Program-made: the position numbers and the translations under genes
Origin: Marsupella aquatica
Lineage: Eukaryota; Marchantiophyta
Length of the DNA: 64,000 nucleotides
NCBI GenBank assembly: GCA_973895155.1
Contig: OZ316891.1
Coordinates: forward strand, 31,434,001 to 31,498,000
Reading direction: 5' to 3'
Shown: piece after piece, positions 56,419 through 64,000 of the stretch
Position numbering within the stretch: the first letter of the stretch is position 1
Layout: each line of letters opens with the position of its first letter
Notes under the pieces: model-generated
Seen by the model: only the letters and a program-made list of their open reading frames with translations
Database searches by the model: none
Told to the model about the DNA's origin: nothing

Positions 56419-58759
56419 ACCTCTGCATTGTTAGTCAACACCTGAGTTATGATTGAATGTTGAGAGCATTATTATGTAGGGCTCTGGCATCGTCGAGCCA
56501 TTGTTTTGCTGGGAAATCACCACAGCGGTCAATTTGGCTTCACTTGCGATTCTTTAAATGTTTATAAGCTATTGTTTATAAGCTATAAAATAAGTTGGTT
56601 AGACACTATTCTTTACATGCTTATATGTGAGATGGGTTTGGCTAATTTGAAGGAACGTTCTTTCAGCTTATTCCGTAAATGCCCATTCACAAATTACATG
56701 AAGGCTCAGCCTGGGTCCACATTGAGTATAAGTACACGAACATCTGATGTATCCTCTTGATGGACACCTTTGCTGGAATGCTGGCATGATTGGCCCATAT
56801 AAAACTTTTGTTAGAGTTTGCCACTCTCGACACTTTTGTATCGGATGTTCTTGTAACAGTTCGTATAATGTGTTCTGCTAGATACTATAATGGGAGCCTT
56901 ACTCTGTAAACTACGGTGAACCGTGATCACAATGCGCTTGAACCACGAACTGCGTGGTCTACAGGCGATGAGATGAAGTGTGGAACATCGGCTGCCCGGC
57001 TGAACTACAATGTCAATTGTAATTTGAAATGCCAAACGAAGACAATATCATAAATGCTTTATGGTTCTATAACTCCTGCTAGAAGATAATGATTCATTTG
57101 ACAAATGCGGGTTTCATGAGATCTGCAGGATTTTGAGGGTACTGCCAGATTCCAATGTGTATCGCGAGGAGTACCACTCAAGGAACTCCAGGACTCTGTC
57201 AACTAAGGAGGAGGACCAGATTCTGGATCTTTGGCGTCCGGGATGTCTTTGAGGTGTACATTCCTGATCATGACAGACAGCCACTAGCGGACCGAGCCTC
57301 GCATGGATGGAGTGGGAGATATGTTCAGAACTTGACCAACATATTGGATGAGAAAAGTCCTGAACAAGGTACGGATGGCATTTTCCATGTGTTTTTGGAC
57401 ACTTAAACCTGCTATTTTTTTCTCTCTCCTTTCTCCCTTTGTTTATCTTGTAAGCTGTAGTCTTTATTGACTGTAGAGGCGCTCGAGTGAAGGCCTAAGC
57501 AATTGTCATTTCATGTCCTTTCTCGCTTTCTTTATCTTGAAAGATGTAGTCTCTGTCGAACTCCAATGAAGCCTACTTCGTCATTTGAAGACGTTGTCCA
57601 TTTTGTCTTCACGCTTTTTATTGCAATGTTCCTGGTAGTGGAAGCGGAGGCGACTCAAATTCACGTGGGCTAGGATTTCAGAATTTGGAAGAGTTGGTCG
57701 TTGGTTGGATTTTTTATTTTGTCATGCGTGGTCGTGTGGTGTCTAGATTGAAGACATTTCAGAATTTCAAACGCGAGTTCGATTTAGCAAATGTGTGAGC
57801 ATTTTCTAGTAAATGATCTGATTACAAATTAAGTGCTGACATGACATGCAATTTCATGTTACCATTTCATGTTTGTCTTCAAAAACAAAGTTCCATAGTC
57901 CTCTGCTAGGCTCCAATGTCACGTCACCACTTGACTAGCAGTCAAGTTGCTTCCTGGAAAATGCTTGCATTTGTTAAATTTGTGAACATATATATATGAA
58001 AATTGTTAAATGTTTTAAATCTAGACACCACATAACCATGATTGTAGCCCATGAATCCAGGCAACCATCTAATTCTTCAAACTTTTTGAATGTAGAGTGG
58101 TAGCCCCAATAACCCCATGGTAGACTGTCTTACATGCAATTGGGATAGTACTTGATGAACCATGGTGTGGAGCCTGCTGTGGACATTGCAAATAGGCACC
58201 ACACAAGTACTGTTTGTGCGGAGTCTTCAAAAGGGGTCCAAGTTAACCCTCTGAGGATTTGGACTATGAACAGAAACTTTCCACAGTCAGTGCACTTAGA
58301 AACATGCCAGAGAGACCTAAACAGACAGTGCACATAGAAAAGGCCCTAAACCCTAAACTCCATCTTTGGCAGTTGTAGTTGTAATTCCTAATCTGTTCCC
58401 CAACTATAATAATTTGTAACTTGCACCCGGTTTAGCGTATGGGTGAACGTAGTTCGATTAGGCTGAGCTAAGGTGACACTTGGTTTGTAAAGCCTTGGCA
58501 GAGCCTCATTGGTTCCCTTGCAAAACGCCAGTGTCCGGTGCCATCCATGTGCCACCTGACCATGCATTTTAAATATCCAGCCCCTTAGAAAACTGTCTAG
58601 TGTTCAGAAAAACAATGTTGGGCTTACAAAAAACAGTCATGTATACACTGCCCACACCCTGCCTTACACAGGGTGAGGCAAATATCCTTCTCATGCCTCA
58701 TCTATATGGCCGCATTGACACATAATATGTGTGAATACCTCTCAAAGCCTATATTTTCT

Positions 58760-59045
58760 TGCTTCACCTCCACCATCTTTGTCTCGCCTTGACATCTATG
58801 CATTGCCTAACCATCATTTCAACACTCAAAATCTATTTTTGCCTCAACATTTTTTTGCCTCAATGTCTTTGCCATCTCTTGATATCATTTTTCGCTAAAA
58901 ACATATTTCTGTGCATCTTTTCTTGCCTTCATATCTTTGCCTTGTCTCGAGATCTTTTTGTTTCCTCAACATCTCTTTCTCACCTCAATATATTTTCTCT
59001 CATTCACAATCTTTTTTCATCTCAAAATCTATTCTTCACCTGGAC
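58760..59045. repeat. Degenerate pyrimidine-rich repeats
   Basis: Imperfect units like CCTCAACATCTTTTTGCCTC recur with a period near 20-25 bp. The resulting 101-codon Leu/Phe/Ser-rich frame is a product of composition and is not called as a gene. Confidence 0.5.
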
Positions 59046-59051
59046 ACTTCT

Positions 59052-59330
59052 TGTTAGGAATTGACTCGAATTCCCGACTTTAGCTAGTTTGGCTTTACTA
59101 AGATCAATTAATTCTTGATTATATTAGGATAAGATCTGTTTAGATTAGGCCCACAAGTCTTGTCTCCCCTCTTTGAGGGACATACGTTAAGTGATAACAT
59201 TCCTTCCCCCATTTTTCACATGTATTTTCTCATGACTTATGGATCTTTCAAGAGTGTCTCCACCGTGGTGTGTTGTTGGTGTAATGTGAGATGTTCCACA
59301 TTTGATGTCAAGTCTGAGCGACAATTTCTT
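59052..59330 (+). repeat. Possible LTR fragment
   Basis: It begins TGTTAGGAATTGACTCG, a typical Copia LTR start, followed by AT-rich sequence and a GTGAGATG/AGTCTGAGCGACAA stretch of LTR style. I could not fix its right end or a target duplication. Confidence 0.35.
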
Positions 59331-59427
59331 ACACTTATGTGCAACGCACTAGCATTGAGCTAGTGCAATATAATGTTCTGCGCCACCCGATCTTGCTCCC
59401 GAATCCGATAGGCCATGTGTTCTTCAC

Positions 59428-60090
59428 TCAGCCATTAGCAATTCCGGAAACTAACTTACCATTCAGGCGAGTCTCAAGAAAGAGCTCAACTCTGTGCTGC
59501 CCCAAGTGAAAGCGGGAGTGAAAGACCAGAAGTCTCATGTCAATCATCGGCATTGCACCTATCATCAATGCACTAATGCTGCCAACATAGACCACTGAAA
59601 ATCTTGAGAAATCTGCAGGCCGCAATGCAAAAGAAGCCTCTTGCCAGAGAAACCAAAGCACTTGCAATCCTATTATGCTTCAATCTGTAGTAAGCAAAGT
59701 ACTTCCCAAATCTAACTCACTTGCAAACAGCACAAACCACTGAGCCTGCATAAGGCAATGTAGTTTACAAAGCAAAGGGCGAGTTATATTCTCAAAAGTA
59801 GATTCTGCACCCAGGCCCCACCAAAGAGGAAGATCAGCACCCCTGAGTGGCCAAATTTGAACAAAACCCTGCTCTGATGCATCCCACAGATTGCTTGTCC
59901 CCTCCTGATCTTGGAACTTTAAAATGCCAAAAACCAGCCAGAATTGAGAGAGAAGTGTCGATCCTCCCAAGCTCATTCTCAGTTCCACCTTCCCAAGCTC
60001 CACATAGCGCATCTCTCCCCCGTAAACAATCATGGTTGATGTTTTGCCAAACATTTTTTTCCCTACAAAGTACTGGTTTAGTGGAGTCAT
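59428..60090 (-). pseudogene. Unassigned open frame with one TGA, possible gene remnant
   Basis: One frame runs about 220 codons on the minus strand, interrupted by a single TGA near 59681. The product is hydrophobic and Trp/Leu-rich in part (FWLVFGILKF, QVLWFLWQEASFALR) with possible membrane segments, and ends RLNGKLVSGIANG. I do not recognise the family. It may be a decayed gene, a transposon piece or chance; no splice structure is evident. Confidence 0.3.
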
Positions 60091-60424
60091 GGTTGCTTGG
60101 CCAACAATGTCTTAGGGTGGCTTTACAAGAACTTGGGGGCAGTAATTCCTTTTTTTTCTAAGTGAGAGATGCAATCCTAGCCATTCATATGTGGGAACTG
60201 GCTACATGAACTTGGGGGCACAATCAAGAAAAAAATCACCCAACCTAGTCATGTGTCAATGGGCCCCTTGTGGGTCCCTTTTTTTGTTGCTAATGTGTGC
60301 AAGCTTTTTTGTCATAAACTTAGACCTCCTCTTGAGATGGTCTAAAAACCTGGAGCAAACTGACTCTTATTTTGAGGGAATTGCATTGATTATTTCCAAA
60401 CCTGATAGAATTTGGCTCAGGCAT

Positions 60425-60545
60425 TTTAACTTTTGTGAAAGGAAAGGGCCATCAATTTTAACTTTTGTGAAAGGAAATGGCCATCAAAGCTTTGTGAAAG
60501 GAAAGGGCCATCAATTTTAACTTTTGTGAAAGGAAATGGCCATCA
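60425..60545. repeat. ~30-bp tandem repeat, four units
   Basis: TTTGTGAAAGGAAA followed by GGGCCATCA or TGGCCATCA recurs four times, with TTTTAAC between some units. Higher-order period is about 59 bp. Confidence 0.8.
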
Positions 60546-62336
60546 GCTTTGATTTGGATGGAGAGAGACTGAACCACCCACACCGTTTTGTAAAGCCCCC
60601 TTACATGTTCAAGCAATGCCCAGGACTTCCTAAGAGGGTCTCAATCATTGCTCTAGGAGTGAAACTCTGAATTCACTCCTCTGAATTTTGAGTTTGTTTG
60701 TCAATTTGTAAAGACTCTACTCTTAATTAAGCTCACCTTTCACATTCCAAATGGTATCATGGGTGAAGCTTCCCTAGACTCACGGAGGGGGGAGGAGAGG
60801 CGAAATGCGAAATGCGAAATGTGAAGGCTACCAGAACACAAGCCAGCCAGAACCTTGGAGGCTGGGAAGTAAAGGTCCCCAAGAAAACTGTGGAGCATTA
60901 GCTTTGAAGTAGATTTCACGCGCGGTGACGAGACGTACAGCCCCTTAAACAAGTTATTGTTCACATTCCAGCCGGCCAGACGTTTTCTTGTTCTTCTGCT
61001 CTGCGCTCGCTCTTGATAGCCCTAGTTCGGTGCTGGCCTGTCCGAGCGAGATCAGTGGAGTAGACGCGACTTCTAGAGTAGATTTTGCGAAGCTGACGAA
61101 ATGTTCAGAATCCGGATTGCCAACATTTTCCGACGCTGTTTGAATTCATCCTTGTTGAACGTATGTAGGAATTTCCAATTCTTACGAACTGTCTGTTGAT
61201 CAGGAACGGGAGAAGAAATTTTGTAATCGAATTCTATTCAATTTATCACGCGTTTGCAGTTCTCTTCAATCCTACCGTAATTGCAGTTGCACAGAGCTCG
61301 TTACAATTTCATTAATCGATGAACCCGAGTCTTCCAGCTTCGAGCTACTCTACTTCGTCCTGTCAGTGGTGATCAAGCGAAGCACGCACGGACCCTGAAT
61401 TGGATCTAGACAGGAGCAGCAAGCGGAGACAACAGCAGTGAGTCAGTTTTCCTTGTCCTCTTATGATTTATTTCTTCACTTGCTCATCTTTTGGAGCTGT
61501 CCGTCTTAAGTAGTACGGTAAGATCTAGTCCCAACATTTGCAAGTAAAAATCAGGAGTGAAAAGAGTCTGGCATACCTGGAATCCGTCTCGTTGCATCTT
61601 GACAATTTGATTCAGGTTTAATTTTCTTGTCAATTCGTCTCGTTGCAAAGCCATCTGCAACTCGCACACGAGAGAAGAGAGGATGGTAGTCACAGAGGCA
61701 GGGTTTGAAGCAGTTGGTGTCGAATGCAGGAAAGAAATTCGCGTCTCAATTGGAGGAGAAGACATTAGCTGTGGTGGCCTAAGTCTCGCGTTTCTTTGCT
61801 GCGGATGGTTTCTTTCTTTGTGCCCTAGCATTTCATCGGGTTTGACGGCCGTTTGCCACCGGGACGACTCCCGGTCAACGGCTGGGAGCCGGGAGCAGGG
61901 GACGATGCCGCCATGCGACTTGTCATCGGCTGCGTCAGGGGTGGGCCCTGGGAGCGTACTGATTACTCCATCCGCTGCCCTCCTCGGTGCATGGAACTTA
62001 GCTCTAAGTGTGTTTCCACCGTACAGATCTGGGAAGGGGGAAGAGTGATGGCAACAGCATCGGGCACCGAGAGGCGATGCCAAACGAGGAGATGTTGTTG
62101 GAAGGACAGCGAGGAGTACGTTCGATTGAATCGCGTTAGATAAGATTGCATTAGCGCCGATTGGAATGGGTGAAAGGGAGAAGTGGGCAGCCAGCGTTGG
62201 TCTTCGAGCAGGGGCATGGCCGACGAAGAGGTGGAGGAGGAGGTACGAGAGAGTAAGGGGAGCTTGAGAAGGGAAGAATGCGACAGCGGGTCCATTGAGG
62301 TGAGTGTGGAGGAGAGGGGTTGCTACGAGCGAAGTA

Positions 62337-64000
62337 ATGAAAGGGAGCAGCCAAATCCTGCCGGGGTTGGGGCCGCCTGCGCAGATTGTCCCACAGCAGC
62401 AGGCCCTGCACCGCTCCTCTGCGTCCACATCTTCCTCCACCGTACTCTCTTCCCACTTCCAGCCCTGTCGACGGGTTGACCAGCATTCCTCGCATACCAT
62501 CAGCTTGATCCCAAGGTTCTTACCTACATTTCATTTTGGTCCATTGTTTTGTAGTTTCTGTGCTTCTTGACGTACATACACAATGCTGGAACACTTGGAG
62601 GTACTTTGAATCGGTTCGACGTAGGCTACTAGGAATACATCTCTTAGGTTGGGTCCTCTGAATGCAATGGAGGATTTCTTCCCTCCCTTCCTTCCTCTTC
62701 CCTTCGCTGCCCTTCCTAAAAAGGTGTATCCAATCCACACATTCATTTAGATTCTAGAGCGCTGCCCAGCATTTCCTTCCCTCAACTTGTAAACTGCATT
62801 ATTTCATGATTGCAGGCTACAGCAGGTACTTCCCCTGGATAATGAATTACAAAATGGAAGTTTTTGTGTGAAGCATTTCCCATCTTCTTTTCATGGAGAT
62901 GCCAGAGCGCTGATACAGCAGAGGCCATGGCGAAAGGAAAAGTTTAGGGACGCATTCAACTTGCATCCCACCAGAGAACCGAAGGGAACTGTGGATGTAC
63001 AGTGTTTGAATAGACCCTTAGGGAATTGTCCCTCACTCGTCACCCAGCTCCCCACTGCAAGTGAGCCTCAATTCCGTTCCGCGAGCGTAGATCAGAGCAA
63101 GAACCGGGACCTGAATGCTCCTGGGAATTCAGAGCAAAATACTTCGTCGTCAAGGCTCGAAGTTGTCCAGCCCGGTTCAGAAGCAAGCTCTCAGTCAGTA
63201 CCCATAGTCAGCACTATCTCAGAGCATAGAAGGCCGCGGCGAGCGGAAATGAGTACACCTGACCAGCGAGCCTCAAGTCCAATCAATGGGCGACCTGGTC
63301 CGAAATTTGGTGGGTTTAAATCATGTCAGCAGAACACTGACAGCTTGAAAGCGGAACTCGAACGACTAGGTGACATAGAAGCGAATTTAACCAGAAGTAG
63401 AACAGCGAACGATGTGCTGGACATTCGACAGCCGCAATCTCTATCAAGAGAGGAAGGCGGGCAACCTTCAGCTATCTCCGAAGAAGCGGTGGCTGAGAAT
63501 TCAGTAAGACAAGACCTGAGAACCGAGGAGCTGCTCAGGAAAGCACTTTGGATGGATGGCCGATCAACTCCAGCATGGATGAAGGTATGGCGCAATTTGA
63601 TTGCTCAAGGCAAATTGCAATCTCGTGCCAGTTACGGCAGCAGAGATTTGTCTCGAGACACAGCACAAGGAAATGGCAGCATGCACATGCACAGCGCTGG
63701 TACCGCCAGACAAGCATTTGCTATTTTGAACAATCGTCTACAACGAGGTATTACAGTCGACTCCTACATGCATGTTGATGTTCTGAGCAGGTGCTCGAAG
63801 CAGAAAGACCTTTTAACGGCCAAGCAGGTTCATGACTGCATCATTCAGAGTGGAATGGATAAGAATCCATATGTGGCGAGGTCCCTCCTGAATGTGTACA
63901 TCCAATGCGGGGAGTTGTTGGATGCGCGCAGAGTTTTTGATGAAGTTGAGAATAAAACTGTTGTTACATGGACCCTGATGATCGCAGCATATGCAAAGTA
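62337..64000 (+). CDS. DYW-type PPR protein 2, partial (cut by window end)
   Basis: Paralogue of PPR protein 1 in inverse orientation. Exon 2 is open from 62816 (acceptor ATTGCAG) to the last base, 394 codons, starting LQQVLPLDNELQNGSFCVKH and reaching the second PPR motifs (SLLNVYIQCGELLDARRVF). Exon 1 homology runs from about 62304. Its frame has a TGA at 62301-62303, so the first usable in-frame ATG is 62337 and the presequence would be shorter. The gene 1 donor site (CAG|GTGG) is CAG|CTTG here. A GT at 62516, 12 bp on, would keep the same phase. The N-terminal region lacks about 45 residues found in gene 1. The intron (62516-62815) is clearly homologous to that of gene 1. The DYW part, if present, lies outside the window. 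Confidence 0.8.

Larger units (their letters stand above)
56419..62136. other. Intergenic between RHM and PPR gene 2
   Basis: About 5.7 kb, mostly AT-rich. 57.15-57.4 kb has a coding-like but broken frame without a known domain. It also holds a pyrimidine-rich array, a possible LTR fragment, an unassigned minus-strand frame and a short tandem repeat, all listed separately. 61.0-62.1 kb is GC-richer and may include the PPR gene 2 promoter. Confidence 0.4.

Overview
The window is nuclear DNA of a land plant. Most protein genes are split by GT-AG introns, and several products are plant-specific or chloroplast-targeted: a phylloquinone-pathway phytyltransferase, a fused UDP-rhamnose synthase, and DYW-type pentatricopeptide-repeat (PPR) editing proteins. 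Genes are sparse, intergenic DNA is AT-rich, and retroelements are abundant. A bryophyte, probably a moss, is my best guess, but the sequence alone does not prove it. All exon models were built by hand from splice sites and reading phase. Family names rest on remembered family features, not on a search.

Layout. 1-3.6 kb: repeats, namely two related LTR-like copies, a foldback MITE and a 39-bp tandem triplet. 3.6-4.75 kb: TRM112 (+). 6.9-10.3 kb: an 11-exon MenA/ABC4 gene (-). 10.5-17.5 kb: a complete L1-type LINE (-) with a perfect 16-bp target-site duplication, inserted 228 bp upstream of the MenA start codon. 17.8-25.6 kb: repeats, including an inverted pair of dispersed copies, one of which carries a 172-bp Mutator-like MITE while the other keeps the empty site. 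Mitochondrial pyruvate carrier MPC1 (-) lies between them at 21.6-23.8 kb. 28.4-39.6 kb: an 11.2-kb Ty1/Copia element (+) with both LTRs, decayed gag-pol, and about 5 kb of extra non-coding DNA that includes a 5S-rRNA-like stretch. 40.5-42.7 kb: NOB1 (+). 45.9-46.9 kb: a truncated copy of the 5' end of the rhamnose synthase gene. 47.6-51.0 kb: DYW-PPR gene 1 (-). 54.1-56.4 kb: intact rhamnose synthase RHM (+). 62.3 kb to the window end: DYW-PPR gene 2 (+), an inverted paralogue of gene 1, cut by the window edge.

How the parts relate. The genes do not form one pathway. TRM112 and NOB1 both serve translation and ribosome maturation, MenA serves plastid quinone synthesis, MPC1 serves mitochondrial carbon import, RHM serves cell-wall and glycoside sugar supply, and the PPR proteins serve organelle RNA editing. 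The most distinctive structure is the 45.9-64 kb block. It holds two head-to-head PPR paralogues flanking an intact RHM, plus a displaced RHM 5' fragment, so the locus was built by local duplication with inversion. Both large retroelements carry in-frame TAG codons where conserved glutamine codons are expected, which fits cytosine-deamination decay of silenced elements.
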